Shown here piece after piece: positions 11,501 through 23,169 of a stretch of DNA of 64,000 bases. The notes under the pieces were generated by a model that saw nothing but the letters and a program-made list of their open reading frames with translations, was not told the DNA's origin and searched no databases. The position numbers and the translations under genes are program-made. The DNA is from Hirundichthys speculiger (taxonomy: Eukaryota; Chordata; Actinopteri; Beloniformes; Exocoetidae): the NCBI GenBank assembly GCA_018398805.1, contig JAGFBZ010000695.1, positions 62,001 to 126,000 of the forward strand, written 5' to 3'. Numbering within the stretch: the stretch's first letter is position 1; each line of letters opens with the position of its first letter.

Positions 11501-13985
11501 TGAAAACTTTTGGACCACCACAACTGGGAGAGGAAATGCAGAACAAAAGTATGGCCATACAGGACTGGATGAACAAAAACACTGGTTAGAGGATAAGAAG
11601 TGATCTGGAAATAAACAAAACAAAACAAAAAAATTGGTCTGCACCTCCACAAACTACTTTTCCACATGATAGACAAGACTAGTTTTACTTTAGCAGCAGC
11701 AAGAGTTGAGGGACCTCTTTTCACTTGTCTCTGCAACACGTGTTTTGTTTGAATAGTCTGCACTCCTATTCCACTTCGTCATCTATTTTAATATTTTTTT
11801 CACAAAGGTCCGTATAGATGACTGACATAAAGCAGCTTATGCAAAAGCAAAAGAAGAGGTAATTAGTTTTTTGTTGTACACCAGACTATGTCAGGAGAAC
11901 GGCAATATATTTTGGAAGAAATTAGAACATCTAAATTTTGTATTTTTCTGACTAAATGTTAACCAAATGTTATTTATGAATATTGAAACCCATCTTAACT
12001 GTTGCTACTTTCTGATTGAAAAAGAACTGTGGAGAGATGACAGGAGATTTGGTCAAGGAAAAACAGGAAATCAGAAAGGTGCTGTGGTCCACTTTAGTGC
12101 TCTGACATTCTGTCACAGCTCAGTAAGTGAATGTACAGCACAGGCAGAGAAAATGGGACCATGGAGGGGAATCATTGGAAGCAACAAAGCTTCCAATGCA
12201 TTCACTTTAACTGTGGATCATCTGCCTTATTTTTCCTTTTTTTCCTTTTGCAGCGAAATCACCAGTGGGGTTTATTGCTTACATCCTTCCCAAAGCAGAT
12301 TCAATAAATCCGTCCACATAAATTGCATAGGTTATCAGCAGTCCCTTGACAAAATAACTAGATAGTTTTCTATTGGATCTGGGGATTTCATCCAAATGGG
12401 CCTCTAGAATTTTTAAACCAAATTGTACCAGTATGTTCGCATATCCAAAAAGGACAACATCACTGTGGACTGCACACTCCGACATTTTCATTTTGGTCCA
12501 TAATTTACCTTTTTCTCCTACCTGCCTACATTGATTTTCAGTAGGTAGAATATTGGAAGTATTTCTGCAATTTCATTATATGCTGTATTCTTATGTCATG
12601 ATAATAAACTTCTGAATTTTGAATCTAGAATTTGTTTAGATACACAATATATTCACACCAATTCAGTATTCCAACTGCAGCTAAAACATAGGTCATGTTT
12701 TTATTGTGTTTACTATCTCAATTATCTTTAAACACTGAGAAAGAATGAAGACACTCACTGTGTTCAATATTTGATCAAAACCCATGAAACCAAAGTGTTT
12801 TATGATGTATACATAAGCACATAATTAGTGATTAAGAAATCAATAAAGATGAAAAATAATCCAGGGAGCAGTTTAGCTCCTTTCAGAACTGCAGTTTAAA
12901 AAACCTATTTCAGGTGTATGAATAAAAAATGTTAAGTTAGCTTATGTGAATTATCCTTGTCAGCATTATTTTATGAAGTTAACACTCCCCCTCCCCCCAA
13001 AAAAAGAACATTTTCTTACAAACTGCAACACTTCACTACACACTAAAATGTTACACACTGCTTCCATGCATTTTCTCCCTCTCCCACCTTCTGTCTATCC
13101 TTCTGTCTGTTCCTGTGTGACAGAGTCAGTAACACCACAGCAGGAGGTGAAAGAAGGAGCGCTTGAGGCAGGAAGAGAGGGACTAAGGGAGGGAGAGGGT
13201 GCTAAAGTGCTGAACAGAATCATTTCTGACAGTAGAAGAGGCCAATGCAGAAACATGTGACAACACAAAAAAGAAGACAAAGGGACAAAATTAATCTGCA
13301 TGTGTCTGCCTTTGCAACTCCATGAATCTATATGAATAATTGCATGAATGAGGACTCGTCATTGTTCAAATATGAATGCCCATGTTTATTTGTGGGTGTG
13401 AATGAGTGTGCATACACTGAGAGGAGTGCCAGGCAGCACCAGCTGGGAAGGCCTTCCTCTGTTCTCCTGTCATCAATAAATGATCAGAGTGGGCCATCTG
13501 GAGAGAGGGAACCACCAACCACCAGGACCTGGCACCGAACAAAAGAGGGAGAAAGAGAGTGTGAGGGAAAAGCAGAGAGAAGTCGGAGTTAGATGGAGAT
13601 GAGACAGAGAAAGACAGAAGGGGAAGAAGAAGCTAAATCAAAGGATCACATTTAAATAGAAAGGTGTAAATGAAGGTATAAAGGGTCTGTTTTTTGTTCG
13701 ACTAGAGAGACAATAAACCCTTTACTATTTAACAAACTACTTATTAAACTATATCCAACATATACACTGGTATTATACACTCGGTAGAACATGGTTTCAG
13801 ATTATTGAGGTCTTTGGGTCTTTATTTATGCACAGGTATTGTAATATCCTACCACAGCACTTTAATCAGGATGAACTCGAACTGGATTGAGAAATTGCAA
13901 CAACTCAATCATCATTATTCTACATAGCAAAATTCTGGCCTCGATTTAGCTGTCAGGCAGATCGCTTCATGCTTTGCAGGTCCAG
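8546..13985. other. No gene recognised
   Basis: Unique-looking AT-rich DNA. A 70-codon minus-strand open frame at 12279-12491 has a balanced composition but no recognised domain or splice context. A purine-rich stretch lies at about 13140-13640. No terminal repeats, SINE heads or RNA genes were recognised. Confidence 0.45.
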
Positions 13986-14044
13986 GTCCTGTACACTGTA
14001 AATTCTAACAAGTTTACTTGAAAGAATTCAGGAAACTCCATTAC

Positions 14045-14099
14045 CATTAGCTCTGGTCCATAGTGTCAATGACTTCTCCAGTATGGATCAGAGCTAATG
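14045..14099. repeat. Near-perfect hairpin, 18-bp arms
   Basis: CATTAGCTCTGGTCCATA and TATGGATCAGAGCTAATG pair over 18 bp with one mismatch, which is a G-U wobble in a plus-strand RNA. The loop is 19 nt. Confidence 0.85.
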
Positions 14100-15789
14100 C
14101 TAACAGAGAGATATTTTCACTCATCACCCTCCCTGCTGCTCAATCATATCATTACTTTTACTAAACAGTGGTTAAATCAATCTTCTAATAAACAAGGCAA
14201 ACTTACCTTGGAGCAAATGTAGGTGTATCACATAACTGAACCCACAGTCTGCATTTTTCCAGCGCTTGTTTTGGCTTGTTTCCCAAGCGAGAATAAAAGT
14301 GAATAAAAAAATGACCCCTCCAAACATTCTGGACACCTCTAGTCACTTTTGCAGGTCCCCCAGCAGCAATATTTCACCATGGCGTTACTATAGTATAATA
14401 TACTGATGATACGCATCGGAAACATAGCAAATTCGTCCGACCTAGCAACAGTAACTAGGGAAGGGGGCGGTGCTTACCGAAGGGTCAATTGTGCCAAGTA
14501 GAGTGAAATAATTATATCCCAGTTAGCTGTACTTCTTTGAAAGTTGTGAGTACTGAAAATATCAGAATAGGTAAATTCAAATCAAGCTAATTCAACTAAA
14601 ATTATTTGAGTCAAATTAACTTAATATATTCCACCACAAAAGTGGGTATAACTTGAGATTAGTAATACACTACACTCAATGTATAAAAGTGTAATCAACT
14701 TCAACAAATGACAGGAACTCAAAGATGAGTCGCATGGACTTCATATCCTGTGTGAGCAGTACTCAATATTAAGTAAAATGCACTTAATACAGCTTACTTT
14801 ACCTTACTTAAAAAAAAGGAAACTGAAATGGCATTGTGAAGTCCACATCATTTATTTTTTGTGTCAATATTTGTAAACACCAACAACAGTAATCAAAGGT
14901 CAAGTTTGGCTAAACAGCTGGGTTGGGTGAGATAGAGAAATTTAGTAAAAATCAATAGGAAGTAAAATAGTGTTATTGCTATACTGGCAATACATGTTCT
15001 TTCCAGTACAGGTTTGAGGTTAAACCATCTCTGTAGCACCACAATTGTTAGATTTCAATGAAGGTCTGCAAAATTTGACCATTATCAAAAAATTACAAAC
15101 TGTAATGTGAATAACAATTCTTACCCATATAGCAATTTTTTTTTTTTTTTTTTGGTAATATTGCCAAATAACCAGACCAGTCCATAGGAAGAGTGGAGGA
15201 AATGGGAGGGATAAATTATTCTAACCAATTAGAGATTATTTATTTTTAGTTGCTGAATGTTCAGATTCTAGCTTTTTTCTAAATCATTTCCTCAATATTA
15301 TGTGAGTATTCAATATTATGTGAGCATTCATATTCTGACATATTCTGACTATGAGTCATACATGTGAGTTATGTCATACATGATGTATGACACAATGAGT
15401 GAAACTTATGAGTGAAAGTGAGTGTGTCAGTGAGATGTACTAACTGGTCTGGGAGTAAACTAAAAGAATACCCTCAATTCACAATGGACACAATGTGTCA
15501 AAGCTGTAAAATGTTAAAAGCTGAAAAAAAAAAAAATAGTTTTACAGCAATTTGACAACTTCAATATCTATTCAACCTGTGTTACAAAAGCACGCCACAT
15601 TCTAATACTGTACACAACATTTTTCTTTTATACTTTCTAACATCAAATGTGAGAAAACAGTGAACAAATACCCCCCCCCCCCCCCCCCAGTAAATACACC
15701 CTATTCACAATTATGCAGTAGCACTCAAATTACTGAGCCAGACGAGTGTTATTAGATGAGGCTAAACCCCCCAAAAAAATAAACAGTTA

Positions 15790-16198
15790 TTACCTCTGCC
15801 AAGGAGGTTATGTTTTTGCCGGCGTTAATCTGTCTGTCAGTGTTCAAGATAACTCAAAAAGTTATGGATGGATTTTAATGAAATGTTCAGTTGTCGGAAA
15901 TGGGAAAAGGAAGAACTGATTTCATTTTGAGTGTGATCCGGAAGAAAACCTGGATTCTGGATCATTTTCACATTTTCGATAACATTGCAGTCAATGGGGC
16001 AAAAAAAATTGTTTCTCAATATCTCAATTAATTATTGGCCAAAACTCATGAAATTTGACTCAGGGGTTGACCATGGGAACCTCTATCAAATTTCAAAGGC
16101 TGATCCAGAAGGTGGATTTTATCGCAATCTGTAAATCGCTATAAGGAATATATTGTTGCGCTTGGCGGAGGTCTGCGCTCTTCGAGTGCTTTTCTAGA
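15790..16198 (+). repeat. Dispersed repeat, ACCTCTGCC...GGCGGAGGT type
   Basis: Begins ACCTCTGCCAAGGAGGT and ends with GGCGGAGGTCTGCGCTC and TGCTTTTCTAG, so the ends are partly inverted. The interior includes CTCAAAAAGTTATGGATGG and GATCCGGAAGAAA. A second, internally deleted copy lies at 27281-27508. I recognise the pattern as a common dispersed repeat of fish genomes. No coding capacity; probably a MITE-like element. Confidence 0.75.
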
Positions 16199-16341
16199 TT
16201 TGGTCAAGTGATTGCCAGTTTCATTATCAAAAGTTTAAAAAAAAGTAATAATATTCAATACAGTGAAGAAAAAAAAACCCATATCGCATACTCAGAAGAG
16301 CATTTTTTTAATGTTTGAAGTTTTGGACTGGGCTTTTGTTG

Positions 16342-18192
16342 TCAAAGGTTCAACAACATCTTCTGGATAAACTCAAATGTGTTCTTCATATCTTTGGGGT
16401 AATCCAGATGTAGTGCATACATTAATCCAAGTGCTTGAGCAGTTGTGGGAATCTCATTCATGACAAGGTTTCCTTCGAGGATGTTCGCAGTGCTGTTGAG
16501 CTCTGGTGGTGTCGTCAGTCATGACTATCCCAAAAGGCACCTGGCTGAAGTCACTTGCAGTGTCAGAATCCTGCATTAAACATATCACACATACATTTAG
16601 TTTATCAGCATCAGATTTGTTTGTAACCTCTAGCTGATTAACAATATCACACTTGTTTAATCTTCCACTTTACATGTTTATTTTTTCACAGTGTAAATAA
16701 AGGTGACAATGTATAACTTGACATCAGTTTCTGGGAATTTTACCATTTTGTCTGAGGCTGTTTTGCTTTTAGTGAGGCTTGAAGCAAGTAAGGACTTGTA
16801 TGGCTGAAAAACTGCATGTAATTTTCAATAAATCAATTTTTTGTTTTGTTTTTCTCATTTTGGCAGCGGCTGTTTTTTTTTTAATAATCTAGATCTACTA
16901 GATGCAAGCCTTGATAAAATTATTTGTTTTACAACCTAATCTGAACAAACCTGAACTGTTGTTTTTAATATGAGACAACTGAACCCGAGTTCTGATGATG
17001 TATAAAATAAAATGTAAACTGTACATTCATATGATCATCATGTATGTACTTACTGAGCATTTGAGGAAAGATTCGCTGGAATAATCTCCAAGATACAGGG
17101 GCAGACATTGCAGGACAGAAGTGCGTGTTGTGGTGATGTCATTGGTCTCATGGAAAAGATTAAAAAACCCAATAAACAGAGGACTCCATGAAAGGATAAA
17201 TTATTTGAAGAAAAAAAATGATGTGCATTATCAAATTCTTAAAGAATTACTATAATAGCACTGGTACTCATTGTACTAAGTTTAGCAGCTGTAAGTCTAC
17301 TTGATCCAAGCAAGCACACTCCCAAAAGTGATAAAGAATCAGAAACACTTGTGTATTTATTGGCTGGAGAAGACGAAAGTGACCGGCCTACAACCCCTTT
17401 CCTGGATCTGAAGAGGTCAATAAGACCATCATTCTTTTTATTTGGAGACTGTCCTATAACAATTTCTTTGCGGCACAAAGAAAATGTCTGGTCCATCATT
17501 TTCTTCACATTCACTTTTTGGAAGCCTTTTCTTTGCTTCACTTTCAAGCTGTCTAACTGACTCGAGAGTATATTCAGTTTCACTTTCAGGAACATTTGGA
17601 AAGAAACTTGTCTCATTTCTTTTTGGTCTTTTTATCTTACTGCATGACGCCTCTCCTTCTAACAAAACCCCTCCTCCGCTTGTTGCCATTCACTATGACA
17701 TCAGCCATTCCAGATCTTTCTCATTTTTGTGCGAAAAGTCCCCATCTTGAATTTAAAGCTGTTCTTCCAACCACAATACCCAGTAGGTGATCCAGCTTCT
17801 TTGAGACATGGATGTTTTGCAATCAACGCATTCCACTTGAACAAATACAGGAGGAAAATCAGATTAGATTAAAATTAGGTCCATTTGCAAAAATGTTGGG
17901 GGGGGGGGTTAACTAGCCCTTTAAGCCTCACTAATTACAAACATTTTCACATGTACGATAAATGAAAAATAGTACTCACCTTGGCCCCTTTCTTCTGTGC
18001 TGGCTTGTCTATTTCCAGATTTATCAAGGTCTCATTACCACCTGCAAGAAAGAAAGGTTAAAATCTGGAGAGCCAGGAGTCCAGTGTTAACAAAAAACTT
18101 ACTTCTTCAATGAGTCAAATGACATGTTTTAACTCTGAAATATTCTACGTCGCTGTCCATATAATTCATTTCAATTTGTCACAATAGCTTTC
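16342..18192 (-). pseudogene. Decayed intron-containing copy of a teleost SAMD3-like multi-copy gene
   Basis: Five exon-like blocks on the minus strand carry recognisable protein sequence, four of them with usable splice signals. Exon 1 (18103-18192, ATG at 18160) reads MDSDVEYFRVK and soon meets a stop; its donor is GTAAGT. Exon 2 (17980-18041) reads ETLINLEIDKPAQKKGAK between a TTCTTTCTTGCAG acceptor and a GTGAGT donor. Exon 3 starts at 17835 with WNALIAKHPCLKEAGSPTG. It continues, with a frameshift, through IKRPKRNETSFFPNVPE, MMDQTFSLCRKEIV and LFRSRKGVVG; a middle piece usual in the family appears missing. Exon 4 (17054-17146) reads TSVLQCLPLYLGD. Exon 5 (16342-16570) ends LHLDYPKDMKNTFEFIQK followed by a stop. 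From memory this matches uncharacterised or SAMD3-like teleost proteins of unknown function. Frameshifts and stops make it non-functional. Confidence 0.65.
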
Positions 18193-18400
18193 CTGAAAGG
18201 AAATGGGAGATGATCATTTTAAGTGCAGTTGAAGACAGATGCATGATAACTCTTGATGGAAAGAAATGCCTTCCAGAGAACTGCTAAGTGTTAGTCAGTT
18301 GTGCTACAATGATGAGACTGTTCTAGTGACAGGTTAGCTTCAAAACAAACTAGCAGCGCGCGCTACTCTGGCAGCAAACAGACAGGCAACGTCCTGCTGG

Positions 18401-19440
18401 TAGAGGTGGGCGGATTGATCCAAATATTGATAATATCGATACCAACGCTGGTATTGATATCGAATGATACTCGTGTAAAAAGATCGATACTCTCCCACAA
18501 GCAGTGACTGAGTGCGAATTCATTGAAGTCTGTGTTTGACACGCTGTCGCTATGCCCCCCCCATCTCGTCTTTTGATGTTGCATAGTCACGTGGCGCTCT
18601 CTACCCCCTCATCGACACATACACTTCACGGAAAGAGAAAGAAAAAGGAAAAGAAAAAGGAATGTGGTTTGGCTGTATTTTAATCCTGAGAACATAACAA
18701 CAGCAAGTTGTGTAGCTTGTAAAAAGACTGTAAAATACAGTGAAAACACTACAAATTTATTTAAGCATATGAAAAACCATGCACAAGAAAATAAAGAGCT
18801 GCAGAAAAGGCGAGAGGAGGAGAGACATCCCCCATTCCCTGACAGACCCTCAACCCTGAGACAGAAGTCATTGGCAGACGCCTTTCAGTCCAATAGAGAG
18901 TATCCAGGTAGATCAGAGTGGTCATCTTCAGCATCAGTTCATATTAACTTTCAAAGTATATGTTAATTAAGTCACATGTTACTGGAGCCAACTCAAAAAA
19001 TATCTAATTAAGACCTTGAAATAACCCAGTACATGTCATGTATCCCACTGAAAGGTGTTATCTAAGATAAAATAACATTAGATAATCCTTTATTTATTCC
19101 ACAATAGAGAAATTTATAGTTAAAGCAACGGTAAAGGGCACACAGTGGACTAGAAAAAAACATTATGAACAGAACAATTCAACTCCAAGGAATATTTACA
19201 CAAAAATGTTAATTGTGATAATAAAGTATTTTGCTGTCACCTATGAAGTTTGCCGAAATTCTATCCTGGGTTTTAACAAAATAATCCAAAGACGAAAATC
19301 ACAAAAACACTAAATGGTCAGCAGTTTCATGATAGATCAAGCTTAATATGAAAAAGTATCGGTATCTGCATCTGCAATACTGGCCCTGTATTTACTTGGT
19401 ATCAGATTGATACCAAAATTCCCAGTATCGCCCACCTCTA
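18401..19440 (+). mobile_element. hAT element A, internally deleted
   Basis: Left end TAGAGGTGGGCGG and right end CGCCCACCTCTA are inverted, followed inside by GATA/ATCGATAC-rich subterminal sequence, as in many hAT elements. No 8-bp target duplication is visible: the left flank is CCTGCTGG and the right flank CCCACAAG. Only the BED-finger N terminus of the transposase survives (18664-18906). The rest is non-coding, including a segment near 19087-19140 resembling another dispersed fish repeat (CCTTTATTTATTCCAC). The right end abuts hAT copy B directly. Confidence 0.75.
18664..18966 (+). pseudogene. hAT transposase N terminus, BED zinc finger
   Basis: An open frame of 100 codons begins MVWLYFNPEN. 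It has the BED-finger pattern C16-x2-C19-x15-H35-x3-H39 (CVAC ... LFKHMKNH), which binds the transposon ends in hAT transposases. A charged QENKELQKRREEE stretch and a short linker (PSTLRQKSLADAF) follow. From about residue 80 the sequence no longer looks like transposase. The RNase H-like catalytic core and dimerisation region are absent, so the protein could at most bind DNA. The homologous region in copy B starts nine residues earlier with MAERKRSAV. Confidence 0.75.
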
Positions 19441-19476
19441 CCCACAAGCACTCGCTGAGTGCGAATTCAATGAAGC

Positions 19477-19516
<40 letters not shown>

Positions 19517-19795
19517 ACTCAGCGCTCTCTCTCCCTCCTTGTCAACACGCACACATCACGGAGAGATATAAGGAAGAAGCAAGAATGGCAGAAAGGAAAA
19601 GGAGCGCAGTTTGGCTGTATTTTAATGCTGAAAATGAAACAACGGCAAGATGTGTAGTTTGTAAAAAAAAAAAGGCTGTAAAATACACTACAACACTACA
19701 AATTTATTTAAGCACATGAAAAACCGTGCACAAGAAAATGAAGAGCTGCAGAAACAGAGAGAGGAGAGACATGCCCCATTCCCATTTTAAATAGA
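19441..19795 (+). mobile_element. hAT copy B, fragment lacking its left end
   Basis: Homologous to 18496-18840 of copy A: CCCACAAGCACTC versus CCCACAAGCAGTG, then the same order through GAGTGCGAATTCA and the BED-finger region. It begins exactly where copy A's right terminus stops, so its own first ~95 bp are missing. A start codon at 19585 opens MAERKRSAVWLYFNAEN with the C-x2-C pair. A frame change after the A run near 19666-19676 leads to a stop at 19717-19719, and the His pair (LFKHMKNR) lies in another frame. A 37-base C run occupies 19480-19516. Confidence 0.75.
19480..19516. repeat. 37-bp poly-C tract
   Basis: Uninterrupted C run on the plus strand inside hAT copy B. Copy A has only eight C at the corresponding place. 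Confidence 0.95.
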
Positions 19796-20762
19796 GGCTT
19801 ATTTACAGCAATTTTGAAAGCCTATCATCAAGGGAAAAAACTGTTGAACAATCTAGTTGGCATGGGATCTAAAAGAGAAGTTAATAGACTTTTCCAGTTG
19901 GACAACTTATTGTTGTTCGTAGGTCATAGAGCCCAACAGCATAGATTCTACAGTCATCTCTAAAACTCCCAGTGTCAGCAATAAGAAAGGTTCCATGAAT
20001 TTTATCACTGATTAAAACAATTTTTATCTGTGAAGAAGCTGTTTCAAAGAATGCATGACTCAATAGAGTAATGGCTCTTTGTCAGTCTGGCTACAGTGCT
20101 GAAAGGAAACCTGGGGTTGTTTTTGTTCAGTAATGATGATTAAAAAGAAGGTTTATCTTATCAAATACATTTCCAATACCTTATTCTGAAATCTTTCTTC
20201 ACAAATTATTTTTTTTCTGAATCAGTCTATTGAAGTACTGAATTCAGTAGAACACTTCTTCCTTTTCAGCTTTGTCAAAGTCAGTTTTAATATATATAAT
20301 GTGAATTAGAGAAGGCGCCAGCAAACTCTCACTAATAAACCTCTTTTTCATAAAAGTAATATTGAAGCCCTGCCTTTGTTTGTACGGGTATGTGTCACTG
20401 GTTTGAGAATTCTCTAATAGAGTCTACTATAATGACATTTTCTCTGCTGTTTAGTCAACAAACAAGCAGAAATGGTTTTTTGTGATTTCAACTTTGGGTG
20501 ACACAAAACTGAGACAGGCACTCAAAAGAACCATAATTAATTATGGCTTCAGTGATTATCAGTTTCAATTTCATTTATTTGCATTGCACCATTTCTCAAC
20601 AAATGTCATCCCAGGGCACTTTATAGAAGTTAGATCATTTGTATTAAAATCCAATTAAATGCTGTTCAAATCAATGCAATTATAATCTATTCTTATTTAA
20701 TTTCAAATATTTGTTCAATCTAAATATATTTTATTTCTTGTTACAACCACAGCATACTATTA
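19796..20762. other. No gene recognised; one dispersed-repeat fragment
   Basis: Mostly unassigned sequence. At about 20565-20640 there is a degenerate copy of a common fish repeat (ATTTGCATTGCACC ... CACTTTATA) that resembles 31845-31930. Confidence 0.45.
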
Positions 20763-22007
20763 CACTGCCTGACCAAAAAAAAAATTGCCACCTGGATTTA
20801 ACTAAGCAAATAGGTACGAGCCTCCTATTGGATAATTACTGCATGGGCGATTATTTTCAGGTGTCAACAAGTTATTTAACTCCCAACTGGTGCAATGAGT
20901 TGCTTCTCATTTCCTAAACAACCATGTCGAAAGAAAGAGACATCCCATGGAAAAGATGTTAGTCTGTCAAAGAAGGGTTAAATTATTGGCATGCATTAAG
21001 CAGAGAAAATGTCTAAGGAGATTGCAGAAACTACCAAAATTGGGTTAAGAACTGTCCAACCCAACCCTATCGTCTTTGAGGAGGAAATGTGACCGGAAAA
21101 AAAATCCTCAATGATTGTGATCTGCGATCGTTTAAATGTTTGGTGAGATCAAACCGAAGAAAAAAAACAATAGAACTCAGGGCTATGTTTAATAGTGAGA
21201 GTAAGAACATTTCCACACGCACATTGTGAAGGGAACTCAAGGGATTGGGACTGAACAGCTGTGTAGCCTTAAAAAAAAACACTAATCAGTGGGGCTAACC
21301 TGAAAAAAATGCTTCAATTTGCAATTTGGAGCATAAAGATTGGACTCATGAGCAATGGAAGAAGGTCATGTGGTCTGATGAGTCCAGATTTACTCTGTTC
21401 CAGAGTGATGGGTAGCATCAGGGTAAGAAGAGAGGCAGATGAAGTGATGCACCCATCATGCCTAGCGCCTACTGTACAAGCCTTTGGGGGGATGTTATGA
21501 TCTGGGGTTGCTGCAGTTGGTCAGGTCCAGGTTCAGCAACAGTATGTGCTTCAAAGAATGAGGTCAGCTGACTACCTGAATGTACTGAATGACCAGGTTA
21601 TTCCATCAATGGGTTTTTTTTTTCCCCTGATGGCACGGGCATATTCAAAGATGACAATGCCAGGATTCATCGGGCTCAAACTGTGAAAGACTGGTTCAGG
21701 GAGCATGAGACATCGTTTTCACACATGGATTGGCCACCCCAGAGTCCAAACCTTAACCCCATTGAGAATCTTTGCGATGTGCTGGAGAAGGCTTTGCGCA
21801 GTGGTCGGACTCTACCATCATCAATACAAGATCTTGGTAAAAAATGAATGCAACACTGGATGAAAATAAATCTTGTGACATTGCAGAAGCTTATCGAAAC
21901 AATGCCACAGCAAATGTGTGCCATAATCAAAGCTAAAGGCGGTCCAGAAAAATATTAGCGTGTATGATCTTTTCTTTTGTGGTGACGTTTTTTTTGGCCA
22001 GGCAGTG
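20763..22007 (+). mobile_element. Tc1/mariner element with DD36E spacing, decayed (1,245 bp)
   Basis: Bounded by TA at 20761-20762 and 22008-22009. The left end CACTGCCTGACCAAAAA and right end TTTTTGGCCAGGCAGTG form short terminal inverted repeats of about 30 bp. The interior is a broken transposase gene in plus orientation. The size and target site fit Tc1/mariner. Frameshifts, stops and T/A runs show it is old. Confidence 0.85.
20924..21958 (+). pseudogene. Tc1/mariner transposase pseudogene (DD36E type)
   Basis: Starts MSKERDIPWK at 20924 and ends in a stop at 21956-21958, with several in-frame stops and frameshifts between. Recognisable parts include the DNA-binding helices (EIAETTKIG-like near 21010), a VWSDESRFTLFQ-like first Asp region near 21370 and VMIWGCCSWSG near 21495. 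The catalytic block [11 protein letters not shown] runs to [12 protein letters not shown] near 21650-21790. Counting from the second Asp of KDDN to the Glu of NPIE gives 36 residues between them. Classical Tc1 has 34. That spacing is the hallmark of the group named Incomer in the literature, as I recall; the assignment needs a phylogeny. Confidence 0.75.
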
Positions 22008-22009
22008 TA

Positions 22010-23169
22010 CAAGTTCCTCTGCACAGAAAAACCAACTATGTAATTATTCAATTCTCACCATAGCGGAGGTTCCTATCAGATTTTCAAAAAGGTGCAGGAG
22101 AGCGATTATACTTTTTTTAATACCCACATCAGTTTTATGCAGTTATTATATTATTCATTCCTTCATAAATTTTCCATATTCACTTCCAGCTTTTCAGGGT
22201 CACTGAGAGGCAGGTGGTTACTCCAGCACAGAGCAGAAAGCTGGCACTGTATACGCCTTTAGGCTATATATCATCTCTATACCTGACCTGTAACTTTGTG
22301 TGTCATAGGAGAGTAACTGATTGAAATCCATGCACATACTACGGTGTTTCTGTATGTCCTGAAAAATTCTCTGTGGAGCCTTTAGTGTCTTGTAGATAAT
22401 CTGAGTAACCTTCATCTATCAGAATATGATTTCAGGAAGCCCTCTCTGGACCCAGCTTGCCTCAATAGTTGCCTCACTATAAAGTGCTTGTTTAGTTATT
22501 AAGGGGTTAATAATAAATGCCCCAAGACACTTATTAATACCACATGAAATTTATTACCAAAACCGATCAATTAAAAATGGGGCAACATCCTCATAATCTG
22601 GTAACAACCACTACATGCAAAATAACCACAAACAACTTCTCTCATTAAAATATATAAGAATTTATTAACACAAGTATTAAATATATGAACAAACAACACT
22701 TGGATTAAGATTCTGAGGCCAACTTAACATAAGTCAATAAGCATGAAATAAATTAAAATACCAACATATATATGTGTCAGAGAGAATGTAGACATGCATG
22801 TGTGGATGTCAGTGGAACAAGATGGATTCCAACCAATGTGGTTATGACGGACTACGAAAATGACAGATAAGATCATGTGTGTGATTCTGCCACACCAGCT
22901 GAGCACCAAATAACAAAAGAAATCTTGAGGCCTTATGGCCAAGATGGAGTGCAGTGTGTGGTTAGTAAGAGAAGAAAAATCAACAGAGTAAAAAATCAAC
23001 AAAGCTGGAGTGGTTTATTACCACCAACGACAGCTACTCTGTTGTTTTCCCACAGATGCACCAATGAGAAGTTAACTTCACATTGTGTGCTCTGATCACT
23101 GAACTAGGAAACAGTGATATAAGATGCTTTCAGTGGTGAGAAAACACATCAATGAAATCAAACATTACA
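22010..23169. other. No gene recognised
   Basis: AT-rich sequence between two transposon remains. No terminal repeats or coding signal recognised. Confidence 0.45.

Larger units (their letters stand above)
13986..16341. other. Repeat-like 3' flank of the decayed gene copy
   Basis: This block lies downstream of the minus-strand gene relic. It has the ACTTAA/TTGAGT-rich texture near 14560-14820 that I associate with dispersed teleost repeats. It also contains a 55-nt hairpin (14045-14099), a T run (15139-15153), an 18-C run (15671-15688) and the separate repeat at 15790-16198. I see no coding sequence. Whether it belongs to one mobile unit with the gene relic is inference. Confidence 0.4.

Noticed and set aside
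13100..13600. Overlapping frames in a purine-rich region
   Set aside because: Composition is driven by GA-rich sequence on one strand; no recognisable protein.
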